Shown here piece by piece: positions 26,285-34,436 of a DNA stretch of 64,000 nucleotides; position 1 is the stretch's first letter; each line of letters opens with the position of its first letter. The position numbers and the translations under genes were made by a program. The stretch covers positions 186,001 through 250,000 of the forward strand of contig JAFXUJ010000001.1 of assembly GCA_017525025.1 (NCBI GenBank), in the 5' to 3' direction. A model generated the notes under the pieces. It was not told the DNA's origin and made no database searches. It worked only from the letters and a program-made list of their open reading frames with translations. The stretch comes from Elusimicrobiaceae bacterium. Lineage in GTDB: Bacteria > Elusimicrobiota > Elusimicrobia > Elusimicrobiales > Elusimicrobiaceae.

Positions 26285-27600
26285 TAAAATTTCCAGCTAA
26301 GCTGTGCTTGTATTACCGTGCTGGATGCGGCAGATTTTTTTAGTTCGTCTTTGCGAGGAGAGAAAATTTGGCGAATTTCCAACCCGAGCATTAAATCGTC
26401 CACCCACGTTTCCACCCCAAAACCGGCCGAAGCAGCCAACCCGCTGTTGGAAATGGAATTGTTAAAGGGTGTTTCCGGAGCACCAAAAGAGTGTTCTCCG
26501 TGGTAATTGACAGATAACATTTCGTACAAGGCCGAACCCGTTATATAGCAAGCAAAGCGGTTTTTGGGGGTTAAATAATAATTTCCGGATACGCCCAATT
26601 GTAAAATACTCCCGCTGGATTTAGCGTCCATGGCACCGGAACTATTTTCAATGTGAAACGAATTGCTGGCTACATTGGCAAATCCTACTACCGGGCCCAG
26701 CCATAAATTGCTTTCTTTGATACGCCACAAAAACTTACTGGAAATAGCCGCACTTGTGCCGCCGAGGTCTTGCGTATCATCTCCCAGGCTTAAGGTATAG
26801 GAACCGAGTGATAGGTCCCCACTGAGTTTTAAATCAAGCGGCATAACGCCTGCTTGTACCGCGAAATATTTGGAAAAATTTTGCTCCACCCGATTAGCGG
26901 CTGCGCTTGTTTTGGGGGCAGGTTCTTTTTTTGTTTTTAATTCTTGCTTGGCAGCGGAAGCATATTCCTGTTGGCTGACGGCTCCGGCTTTAACACCTTT
27001 TAAAAAGGCTTCTTCATCCGTCATTACCCGTGGGGTTACGGCTTGGGGCTGGGCAGTGGGTGTTTGTACCTGTCCGTTGACAACGGTTGCTTTTTTGGCA
27101 TCAAACACTTGGTCAATGTCGGAATCAAAGGTAAGCCCGCCGGCGGCTTCCACGTGCCCGGTGGCTTGGACTTGTTGGTTTTGGGCCGCCTGTTGGGCGG
27201 CTTGTTGTTCGCGGACAATTTGTTTTTCTACAAATTCTTGTTGAGCATTTTGGCCGCGGTCATAATCGTAAACTTCAATGCTGACAATTTGCGGCATATC
27301 TACGTTCACGGTAGCACCGTCATCCGTTTGCAACTTGAGGTTAAATTCGTCCATATCCAAAATAACCCCGATCAACTGCGAGCCGCCTTTTAAAATTAAA
27401 CGGTGTTTATCAGGTAAAATTTGTTCTATTTCACGTTGGTTCAGCGTGATGTTACCGTAGGAAGTGGCTAAGTTAAGCGTATATTCTGTTTGCGATAAAA
27501 TAGAGCCGCTGATTAAGGCGCCGTCTTTCATTTTTAAAGTTTCGGCATGGCCCAGTGAACAAAGGTAAGCAAACAGGCTCAGTAAAATTATTTTTTTCAT
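26284..27600 (-). CDS. Outer-membrane beta-barrel protein with SH3-like N-terminal repeats
   Basis: 438 residues from the ATG at 27600, where GAAGGA and a signal peptide (to about residue 19, GHA) fix the start. The mature N-terminus (about 20-115) has two beta repeats resembling small Sm/SH3-like domains (LKMKDGALISGSIL; RLILKGGSQLIGVIL). A Gln/Ala-rich linker runs to about 230. The C-terminal 210 residues alternate hydrophobic and polar like an 8-10-stranded barrel and end with Phe (AQLSWKF), the outer-membrane insertion signal. Likely an OmpA-like surface barrel with a periplasmic N-terminus; the ligand is unknown. Confidence 0.75.
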   Translation of the reverse strand: MKKIILLSLFAYLCSLGHAETLKMKDGALISGSILSQTEYTLNLATSYGNITLNQREIEQILPDKHRLILKGGSQLIGVILDMDEFNLKLQTDDGATVNVDMPQIVSIEVYDYDRGQNAQQEFVEKQIVREQQAAQQAAQNQQVQATGHVEAAGGLTFDSDIDQVFDAKKATVVNGQVQTPTAQPQAVTPRVMTDEEAFLKGVKAGAVSQQEYASAAKQELKTKKEPAPKTSAAANRVEQNFSKYFAVQAGVMPLDLKLSGDLSLGSYTLSLGDDTQDLGGTSAAISSKFLWRIKESNLWLGPVVGFANVASNSFHIENSSGAMDAKSSGSILQLGVSGNYYLTPKNRFACYITGSALYEMLSVNYHGEHSFGAPETPFNNSISNSGLAASAGFGVETWVDDLMLGLEIRQIFSPRKDELKKSAASSTVIQAQLSWKF

Positions 27601-27620
27601 ACGGTTTTCCTTCAAACAAT

Positions 27621-27644
27621 AAGGGCGCGCCGAAGCGCACCCTT
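27621..27644 (-). terminator. Hairpin between small membrane protein and beta-barrel gene
   Basis: On the minus strand AAGGGTGCGC-TTCG-GCGCGCCCTT, 10 bp with one G-U and a stable TTCG loop. It is followed by only a weak T-rich stretch, so it may be a partial terminator or an mRNA processing or stability element within one transcript. Confidence 0.55.
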
Positions 27645-27651
27645 ATATAAT

Positions 27652-27975
27652 TTATTTGGATTCTTCTTTCTTTTTGTCTTCGTTATGTTCTTGGCAGCAG
27701 CACGGAGCGACGGCTTGTTTGATTTTGCGCAGGGCTTGCAAAACCTTGGCGATGGTCAAGAATCCTACAGCTGCACCCCAGCAACTCAATAAGTAATAAG
27801 CAATTGCTTTATACAAAAGAGCGCCGGAAAAGGCCGGATGTTTGCAGATGACCCAAGTGTAGTAAAAACCACATGCAAAGGAAAAATAAAAAAGGACCAG
27901 GAAAAGAATAGACAGCCCTTTCAAGCACAACCAGTTGTGCGGAAACCATTTCATACATTTGCAGCATTTAGACAT
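27652..27975 (-). CDS. Small Cys-rich membrane protein, paralogue of the next gene
   Basis: 107 residues, with ten cysteines including CCKC near the start and CCCQ near the end. Two membrane helices (about 17-43 and 55-80) are followed by a basic helix and a charged tail DKKKEESK. It aligns over its length with the 91-residue product at 28047-28322 (PHxW near residue 13, an HP after helix 1, and KALQ/QALR after helix 2), so the two are tandem duplicates. Preceded by GGAG-type ribosome site. Function not recognised; it lies downstream of recN. Confidence 0.7.
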   Translation of the reverse strand: MSKCCKCMKWFPHNWLCLKGLSILFLVLFYFSFACGFYYTWVICKHPAFSGALLYKAIAYYLLSCWGAAVGFLTIAKVLQALRKIKQAVAPCCCQEHNEDKKKEESK

Positions 27976-28046
27976 AACTGACTCCTTGAATTTAATTAGG
28001 GAAATTTCCCCCTACTAACATTGTATCAAAAGAATTCCACTAAAAA

Positions 28047-28322
28047 TTATTTTTTTGGATATTTTTGTTGGGTTATAATCTGCAGGGCTTTCAACGCGTG
28101 TGCGAACGAGCCGGACACTAAGCAGAAAAAAGTGGCTTGAAGCCATGCCGCCAAATAGAGGCGGCGGGTCAACAGGGCGGTGGCGGACGGATGTACGAAT
28201 GTCCCGATCCATCTTACTAAGGCATATATTCCTACTACAAACGCAATATAAAATACAACAAGCGCAATGAAGCGTAAACCGCGCCAGGATATCCATTGAT
28301 GCGGTGCATATTTGTTAAGCAT
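28047..28322 (-). CDS. Small two-helix membrane protein, paralogue of 27652-27975
   Basis: 91 residues from the ATG at 28322, with GGAGG eight bases upstream; it overlaps the 3' end of recN by 8 bp. Two hydrophobic helices (about 16-38 and 57-80) flank a short loop with VHPSATALL. It shares PHxW, HP and the ALK/ALQ motif with its neighbour but lacks the cysteines, so those are a lineage-specific addition in the other copy. No family recognised. Confidence 0.7.
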   Translation of the reverse strand: MLNKYAPHQWISWRGLRFIALVVFYIAFVVGIYALVRWIGTFVHPSATALLTRRLYLAAWLQATFFCLVSGSFAHALKALQIITQQKYPKK

Positions 28323-29973
28323 GGTGAACCTCCTGCAATAATTCTCTGGCATGAGTAAATGCGGCGGAACGTTTATCCGTTCCGGCGCCCAGCATACGGG
28401 CAATTTCCACCACGAGGCTTTCCCCATGCAACGGGGATATATTCACCTGGGTAGAATTTTTGACAACGGTTTTTTCTACATGGAAATTAAAATCGGCTTG
28501 GGCGGCTACCTGTGCTAAGTGGGTAACGCATAAAATTTGTTTCCCTTTGGCAGCCTGATGTAATTTTTGACCGACCAAATGCCCGGTTTCGCCGCCAATT
28601 CCGGCATCAATTTCATCAAAAACCATAGTCGGGACGGTAGGCGCCAAAACTGTTTTCAACCCTAACATGACGCGGGAAATTTCCCCGCCGGAAGCTATAT
28701 TTTTAAGCGGACGCAAGGATTGCCCCGGGTTAGCGGAGAATAAAAATTCCACTTTATCGGCCCCGGTAGGCCCCAAATTTTCTTCATCCATTTCAACCGC
28801 TACGGAGAATTTAATTTGATTAAACCCCAACGGACGGATTTGCTCGGTAATTTGGGCCGCTAGTTTTTGGGCGGCGTTCATGCGTTTGTCGTGTAAGGTG
28901 CGGGCCAATTTGAGCAGTTGCTCATGCGCCGTGTTTAGTTCATTTTCCAAATCTTGTTCGTGTTCTTCGGCGTGTTCCAAGTTGGCAATTTTCGTTCGCA
29001 AATCTTCGGCGCGTGTCAGCACATCACTTAATTCCGGGCCGTATTTAAGTTTTAAACGTTTTAATTTTTCATGACGCGTAAGCATTTTATCCAAAGCGTC
29101 CGGGTCTACTTCCATCCCTTCCTTGTAACTGCTTAAAGTGGAAGCCGCGTCTTCCAAGGCTACAAGGGCTGCATTAGCCTCTTGTGCCGGTTGGGTTAGA
29201 TTTTCATCCAGTTCCGCCATTTGGGCTAGCAGTTTAGCCGCCCGGGCGACACGGGTGGCGGCAGCATTTTCGGCGTTATATAATTCGTCGTACGCTTCTT
29301 GAGCCATTTCCAACAGTTTACCGGCATGTTTTAATTTCGGCAAAGATTGTTCCAATTGTAAATCTTCCCCGGCGGCGGGGTGGGCCTCTTCAATTTCTTT
29401 CAACTGGTAAGAATACAAATCCAACAAGCGTTCTTTCTCTTGTGCGCTTAGGCGCAATGCTTCCAGTTTGGCCCGGAGTGCTTGCAAATGGGAATAAGCA
29501 GTTTGCGTTTGTTCCACCAGATGGGTATGTTTAGCAAAATGATCTAATAAAGTTAAATGGACGGAGGCATGTAATAAGCTTTGATGTTCGTGTTGCCCGT
29601 GAAAATCCACCAAATAGCTGCCCAATTGGGCCAACGTGGAAACGGTTGTTAACCGCCCGTCTACGTATGCTTTGCTCTTCCCTTTGCGGTCCAGTTCGCG
29701 GCGTAAGGTAAAGCGGTCGGCGGTAATCTGTTGCGTTTTGCGTATATCCGCCGGTAGCGCGGAGCTGATAAATTCCGCACTTACCTGCATACGGTCTGCC
29801 CCGTCCTTGATGACGGATACATCCCCGCGCGCGCCCAACACGAAACCCAACGCTTCTATAACGATAGATTTCCCGGCGCCGGTTTCACCGGAGAACACCG
29901 TTAATCCTTGGGAAAAATCCAGGGTTAGCTGCGAAATAATAGCAAAATTTTGGATATGTAGTTTCGTTAGCAT
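28315..29973 (-). CDS. recN: DNA repair protein RecN
   Basis: A 552-residue SMC-like ATPase in recombinational repair of double-strand breaks. Starting at the ATG at 29973 (MLTKLHIQNFAIIS), Walker A is GETGAGKS near residue 32. A long coiled coil fills about 160-370, and the C-terminal half has ASGGEISRVMLGLK (signature) and TMVFDEIDAGIGGETG (Walker B). The frame extends upstream into nadK, but the start 1 bp after the nadK stop gives the standard RecN N-terminus. Operon nadK-recN-small membrane gene. Confidence 0.96.
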   Translation of the reverse strand: MLTKLHIQNFAIISQLTLDFSQGLTVFSGETGAGKSIVIEALGFVLGARGDVSVIKDGADRMQVSAEFISSALPADIRKTQQITADRFTLRRELDRKGKSKAYVDGRLTTVSTLAQLGSYLVDFHGQHEHQSLLHASVHLTLLDHFAKHTHLVEQTQTAYSHLQALRAKLEALRLSAQEKERLLDLYSYQLKEIEEAHPAAGEDLQLEQSLPKLKHAGKLLEMAQEAYDELYNAENAAATRVARAAKLLAQMAELDENLTQPAQEANAALVALEDAASTLSSYKEGMEVDPDALDKMLTRHEKLKRLKLKYGPELSDVLTRAEDLRTKIANLEHAEEHEQDLENELNTAHEQLLKLARTLHDKRMNAAQKLAAQITEQIRPLGFNQIKFSVAVEMDEENLGPTGADKVEFLFSANPGQSLRPLKNIASGGEISRVMLGLKTVLAPTVPTMVFDEIDAGIGGETGHLVGQKLHQAAKGKQILCVTHLAQVAAQADFNFHVEKTVVKNSTQVNISPLHGESLVVEIARMLGAGTDKRSAAFTHARELLQEVHHA

Positions 29974-29974
29974 A

Positions 29975-30799
29975 TTAGCGGCTCCCCCAACTGAGTTTTC
30001 GGTTGAGCATGGTAAAAAAATCGCGTTTGGGATGCATGAGCAATTTAGCTTGAGAAGAGCTGCGTGTGATTTGTACGCGGGCATCGGGGGGTAAAGTTAA
30101 ATTTTCCTGCCCGTCTATACTTAAACAAATTCCGTCTTGGGCATTTTTCCCCAGCGGGCAGAGTTCCAGCTTGCCTTGCGAAGGTAAGAGGAGTGGTCGT
30201 TGCGTAAGGGTGTGCGGACACACGGGTGTAACGAGCAGACCGTCTACCCCCGGGGCCACGATCGGCCCACCCGCTGCCAACGCATAAGCCGTAGAACCGG
30301 TGGGGGTAGATACGAGTACCCCGTCTCCAAAATAAGAGGGGAGCGGGTGATTATTGAAAGAGGCTTCTATGGTTAGCGCGCGTGGTTTATCTGCCCGCAA
30401 AAGGCAGTCGTTCAAAGCCAATAAATGTTGGGTTTTACCATTGGGCAATCGCACGCACACCGCTAACATGGTACGTTCTTGAAGTTGCAGTTTGTCCGCG
30501 AGCAAATCGGATAAGGTATTTTCAAATTCGTTTTTTTCGCAGGCGGCCAAAAAACCCAGCGTACCACAATTGATGCCTAATAAGGGTATATTTAAAGGGG
30601 TGGCTTCGCGCGCACAACGCAACATGGCTCCGTCTCCTCCCATGCAAATAAGTAGATCGGTCGGAGCTAAATTTTCAAACGAGGTTATCACGCGCGCCTC
30701 CACTTGGTGCGCCGTCAGCCATGCGTGCACTTGTTGGGCCAGGGGCTCGTTTTGCGGTTTTTGGGTATTGTAAAAAATAGTTATCCGTGAAAAATTCAT
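29975..30799 (-). CDS. nadK: NAD kinase
   Basis: A 274-residue enzyme that phosphorylates NAD to NADP. GGDGAMLRCAREA (about 54-66) is the ATP/polyphosphate loop, LNDCLLRAD the NE/D motif, and TPTGSTAYALAAGGPIV the NAD-binding signature. nadK next to recN is a very common bacterial order. It is divergent from nifU, 87 bp away. Confidence 0.96.
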   Translation of the reverse strand: MNFSRITIFYNTQKPQNEPLAQQVHAWLTAHQVEARVITSFENLAPTDLLICMGGDGAMLRCAREATPLNIPLLGINCGTLGFLAACEKNEFENTLSDLLADKLQLQERTMLAVCVRLPNGKTQHLLALNDCLLRADKPRALTIEASFNNHPLPSYFGDGVLVSTPTGSTAYALAAGGPIVAPGVDGLLVTPVCPHTLTQRPLLLPSQGKLELCPLGKNAQDGICLSIDGQENLTLPPDARVQITRSSSQAKLLMHPKRDFFTMLNRKLSWGSR

Positions 30800-30852
30800 T
30801 GTATCTTATTGTAGCAAAAAAGTACCCCAGGTGCCTGTAAGGGAAGGAAAAT

Positions 30853-30860
30853 GATACAAT
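30853..30860 (+). promoter_or_regulatory. Likely -10 of nifU-nifS
   Basis: TGA-TACAAT type extended -10 (TACAAT 30855-30860) about 26 nt before the ATG; the -35 (TGCCTG, 17-bp spacer) is weak. AGGGGG at about 30874 is the ribosome site. Confidence 0.4.
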
Positions 30861-30886
30861 ATATATAAGTATCAGGGGGCTTGTAT

Positions 30887-31735
30887 ATGTGGGACTACAC
30901 AGATAAAGTAATGGATCATTTTAAAAATCCGCGCAACGTGGGAACGATCCCCAACGCGGATGGCACCGGCCAAGTTGGCAGTTTGGTGTGCGGGGACGCT
31001 TTGCGCCTCACTATCAAAGTTAATAAAAAAAACCAAGTCATTGAAGATGCCAAATTTGAAACGTTCGGTTGTGCCAGTGCGATAGCTTCGTCTTCCATGC
31101 TTACCGAAATGGTAAAAGGAAAAACGTTGGAGCAAGCTGCCCAAATTACCAACCAAGATATTGCCGATGCGCTGGGTAGTTTGCCGGCGGAAAAAATGCA
31201 CTGCTCGGTAATGGGTATGGAAGCGTTGGAAGCCGCTATTAAGAGTTATCACCAAGGCGGTAAGCCCGTTGTGTTTGAACAACAGGAAGAAAAAATGGTT
31301 TGCCGTTGCTTTAACGTGTCCGAAGAGGCCATTATTAAGGCGATTCGGTTAAATCATTTGACGACTGTAGAGGATGTTACCCACTTTACCAAAGCGGGTG
31401 GGGCCTGCGGCCGTTGCAAAGGTGAAATCCAACAAATTCTAGATAAAGTAAACGGGGCCAAAGAATCGGCTGCCCCCATACAGAAAAAATTTGATGACAT
31501 GACTTTGGTTGAAAAAATCAAAGCCGTAGAAAAGGTTTTGGAAGAGGAAATCCGCCCGACACTCAATCGGGACGGCGGCTCTGCCGAACTGGTGGATTTG
31601 GCGGGACACACGGTTAAAATCCGTTTGGTGGGAATGTGCAGCGGTTGCGTCAATGCGCAAGCCACCATTAAAAATTTTATAGAAAAGACTCTCCAGGAAA
31701 AATTGGATTCATCTCTTACGGTAGAGCAGGCCTAA
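30887..31735 (+). CDS. nifU: NifU-type iron-sulfur scaffold, three domains
   Basis: A 282-residue scaffold for Fe-S cluster assembly. The N-terminal IscU domain has its three Cys ligands (VCGDALR, Cys35; FGCASAIASS; MHCSVMG). The central BFD-like [2Fe-2S] domain has CRCFNVSEE and GGACGRCKGE. The C-terminal Nfu domain has MCSGCVNAQAT. This full NifU layout is unusual outside nitrogen fixers and some anaerobes, but it is a known form of general assembly system; no nif structural genes are here. The ATG at 30887 is preferred to the TTG at 30881. It overlaps nifS as TAATG. Confidence 0.96.
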   Translation: MWDYTDKVMDHFKNPRNVGTIPNADGTGQVGSLVCGDALRLTIKVNKKNQVIEDAKFETFGCASAIASSSMLTEMVKGKTLEQAAQITNQDIADALGSLPAEKMHCSVMGMEALEAAIKSYHQGGKPVVFEQQEEKMVCRCFNVSEEAIIKAIRLNHLTTVEDVTHFTKAGGACGRCKGEIQQILDKVNGAKESAAPIQKKFDDMTLVEKIKAVEKVLEEEIRPTLNRDGGSAELVDLAGHTVKIRLVGMCSGCVNAQATIKNFIEKTLQEKLDSSLTVEQA

Positions 31736-32907
31736 TGATGAAGGAAATTTATTTGGATAATAATGCCACTACCCGTTGCGCCCCGCAGGTGGTAGAGGCG
31801 ATGCTCCCCTATTTTAGCGAAAAGTATGGGAATGCTTCCAGTATGCATAATTTCGGCGGAGAAAACCGTCATGCAATTGAAGCCGCCCGCGCACAAGTGG
31901 CCGCTTTATTAAATGCGGCTTATGCCGATGAAATTATTTTTACATCCTGCGCCACGGAAAGTAACGATTCTGTTCTTTTCTCAGCCGCGGAGGCCTTCCC
32001 GGATAAAAAACATATCATTACCACGGCAGTAGAACATCCGGCTATTTTAGAACCGTGCCGCGTTTTGGAAAGCCGCGGCTGGCGGGTAGATTATATACGG
32101 GTGGATGAAAACGGCCGTTTGGATATAGAAGAATTAAAGAGTTTAATAGATGATAAAACCTCGCTCGTATCCGTCATGTGGGCCAATAACGAAACGGGTA
32201 CGATTTTTCCTATAAAAGAAGTAGCCGAGATTGCCCACGCTCACGGAGCTCTTTTTCATACCGATGCCGTACAAGCAGCCGGTAAAATTCCGCTGGATGT
32301 TCAGGCCGCGGGGGTAGATTTCCTTTCTATTTCGGCACATAAGTTCCACGGGCCCAAAGGTATCGGGGCGTTATATGTGCGCCGCGGAGCTCGTTTTGTG
32401 CCGTATTTAATCGGCGGGCATCAGGAAAAGCACCGCCGGGCCGGTACGGAAAACGTGCCGTATATCATAGGGATTGGCAAGGCGGCCGAGTTGGCTCAAA
32501 AGCGTTTGGCCGATGGTTCCGCCGCGCGGATAGCGGCCTTGCGTGACCGTCTGGAAGAAGGTATCTTATCCGCCGTTGCGGACGTGAAAGTAAACGGCGA
32601 TACGCAGCATCGCGTGCCCAATACTACCAATATTAGTTTCGGGTATATTGAAGGTGAATCTATTTTGATGTATTTAAATGATTTCAATATCTGCGCTTCT
32701 TCCGGATCCGCCTGCACATCGGGTTCGTTGGAGCCGTCTCATGTGTTGCGGGCCATGAAAGTACCATTTCAATTTGCGCACGGGTCTATCCGTTTTTCGC
32801 TGTCAGAGGAAACAACGGACGGAGATATTGAAAAAGTATTAAAAGAAATTCCGCCGATTATAGAGCGTTTACGTAAGATATCGCCTTTTTCCCGCGTAAA
32901 TGCCTAA
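31735..32907 (+). CDS. nifS: Cysteine desulfurase NifS
   Basis: A 390-residue PLP enzyme that supplies sulfur to NifU. IYLDNNATT starts the protein, the PLP lysine is in SISAHKFHGPKG (Lys about 203), and the active Cys loop is CASSGSACTSGSLEPSHV (about 320-337). A second ATG at 31738 is equally possible as the start. It forms a two-gene operon with nifU. The hydrogenase at 38317 is one obvious client in this window. Confidence 0.96.
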   Translation: MMKEIYLDNNATTRCAPQVVEAMLPYFSEKYGNASSMHNFGGENRHAIEAARAQVAALLNAAYADEIIFTSCATESNDSVLFSAAEAFPDKKHIITTAVEHPAILEPCRVLESRGWRVDYIRVDENGRLDIEELKSLIDDKTSLVSVMWANNETGTIFPIKEVAEIAHAHGALFHTDAVQAAGKIPLDVQAAGVDFLSISAHKFHGPKGIGALYVRRGARFVPYLIGGHQEKHRRAGTENVPYIIGIGKAAELAQKRLADGSAARIAALRDRLEEGILSAVADVKVNGDTQHRVPNTTNISFGYIEGESILMYLNDFNICASSGSACTSGSLEPSHVLRAMKVPFQFAHGSIRFSLSEETTDGDIEKVLKEIPPIIERLRKISPFSRVNA

Positions 32908-32951
32908 AGGTCGGCGCAGTAAATAAAGTTCCCCAAAGGAGAAATCTCAGT

Positions 32952-34433
32952 ATGAAAAAAATTGCTTTATTAAGCTTGGCGCTTTTGTTTTCTTTTGCGC
33001 TCAACGCCAAAGATACGATTATTTATCACACCAGCGATACGCATGGTTTTTTCTACCCGCAGGACGGACGGGGAGGTTTTGCGGCCTTGGGGGCGGTAAT
33101 CAAAAACGGACCCAAAGATTATTTACTTTTAGACAGCGGAGATTTTGCTAACGGGACAGTGGAAACCAAAAATTCCAAGGGATTAAAAGCCGTTGAATTG
33201 ATGAACGCGCTTAAATACGATGCCTCCACCATCGGCAACCACGAATTTGATTTTTACGAAGACAATTTGCCTCCCATGTTGGAAAAAGCGCAGTTTGCTA
33301 TATTGGCGGCCAACTTTTTTGAAGCGGGCACGCTCAAACGTCCTGCACACGTTTTGCCGTATAAAATTTTTACCCGCAACGGCGTAAAGATTGCCGTTAT
33401 CGGTTTAGCCAACAACAATCCTACGCAAGGAACTAAGAAATATACGTATATAAAACCCCTTACCGCCTTGGAAAACGCTTTGGAAGAAGTGGAAGCACAA
33501 CATCCCGATGTAGTAACGGTGATTGTGCATGATTCATTAGCGGATGACAAACACGGCGGGGCCGGCACCTATGTTGGAGAAATCGGGCGCAAATTTTCCG
33601 GACGGGTAAATATCGTATTCGGCGGTCACGCACACAAAGTTTTCCAAAATGAAAAAATCAATGACGTTTTATTTGTAGAGAGCGGATATTACATTAAGAA
33701 CGTAAGTAAAGTAACTGTAACAACTGATGACAAAACCGGGAAGTTTGTTTCGGCCAAGTCAGAGTTGATCCCTCTTTATATTAACAAAACCGGCCAAGAC
33801 AAAGAGATTTTAAAATTAGGCGAAGCGTTGCGCGAGCCGGGCGTGGATGAAGTGCTGGGCTACACGGAAGAACCCATGCCCAAACGTGCTTCTAATCCGA
33901 AATTTTTAGATAATTCACTAGATAACTGGTTAGCCGATTTGGGCCGTGCGTATGCAAATGTAGATGTGTTTATTACAAACACCGGCGGCACCCGCGTAGA
34001 TATGCCCAAAGGTGCCGTAACCAAGCGGGACGTGATTGATATTCACCCTTTTGAAAATACCGTTACCAAAATGACGGTGAACGGCCGAATGCTCAAACGC
34101 ATTGTTAAAAGCGGGCTTTCCAAAGGGCGTACGCGGTTTGCCTATTCGGGCTTGGCAGTTAATTTTGTGTATAACAAAAAAGGCAAAGTAAAAGACTTGC
34201 ACATTTGGGTGCATAATAAGCCGTTGGAAAACCGCAAAAAATACACCATTGCTACCAATTCATTTATTGCGCAAGGGCGCAGCGAAGGATTTGCGTTTAA
34301 GGCCATTCCGGACGAACAAAAAACGCAAGTGGGTACCAAAAATATGCGCCAGCTGTTGGAAGACGGTTTGCGCCAAGGTACGGCCAAAGAGCCGGTAAAA
34401 CCCGGGCCGGAAGGCCGCGTGGCGGAGCGTTAA
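32952..34433 (+). CDS. Secreted 5'-nucleotidase family phosphatase
   Basis: A 493-residue exported member of the UshA/5'-nucleotidase family. The signal peptide covers about 1-19 and AAAGGAG precedes the ATG. All the metallophosphatase ligands are seen in order: HTSDTHG, DSGDFANG, TIGNHEFD, VIVHDS and FGGHAH. The C-terminal substrate domain (from about 290) includes NTGGTRVDMPKGAVT and a DIHPFENTVTKM segment. It should dephosphorylate nucleotides or nucleotide sugars in the periplasm. The next gene is a degenerate relative, 3 bp downstream. Confidence 0.93.
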   Translation: MKKIALLSLALLFSFALNAKDTIIYHTSDTHGFFYPQDGRGGFAALGAVIKNGPKDYLLLDSGDFANGTVETKNSKGLKAVELMNALKYDASTIGNHEFDFYEDNLPPMLEKAQFAILAANFFEAGTLKRPAHVLPYKIFTRNGVKIAVIGLANNNPTQGTKKYTYIKPLTALENALEEVEAQHPDVVTVIVHDSLADDKHGGAGTYVGEIGRKFSGRVNIVFGGHAHKVFQNEKINDVLFVESGYYIKNVSKVTVTTDDKTGKFVSAKSELIPLYINKTGQDKEILKLGEALREPGVDEVLGYTEEPMPKRASNPKFLDNSLDNWLADLGRAYANVDVFITNTGGTRVDMPKGAVTKRDVIDIHPFENTVTKMTVNGRMLKRIVKSGLSKGRTRFAYSGLAVNFVYNKKGKVKDLHIWVHNKPLENRKKYTIATNSFIAQGRSEGFAFKAIPDEQKTQVGTKNMRQLLEDGLRQGTAKEPVKPGPEGRVAER

Positions 34434-34436
34434 ATC

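Noticed and set aside
30887-32907. Nitrogen fixation locus, from the nifU and nifS names
   Set aside because: No nifHDK or cofactor genes are in the window; this pair serves general Fe-S assembly in many anaerobes.
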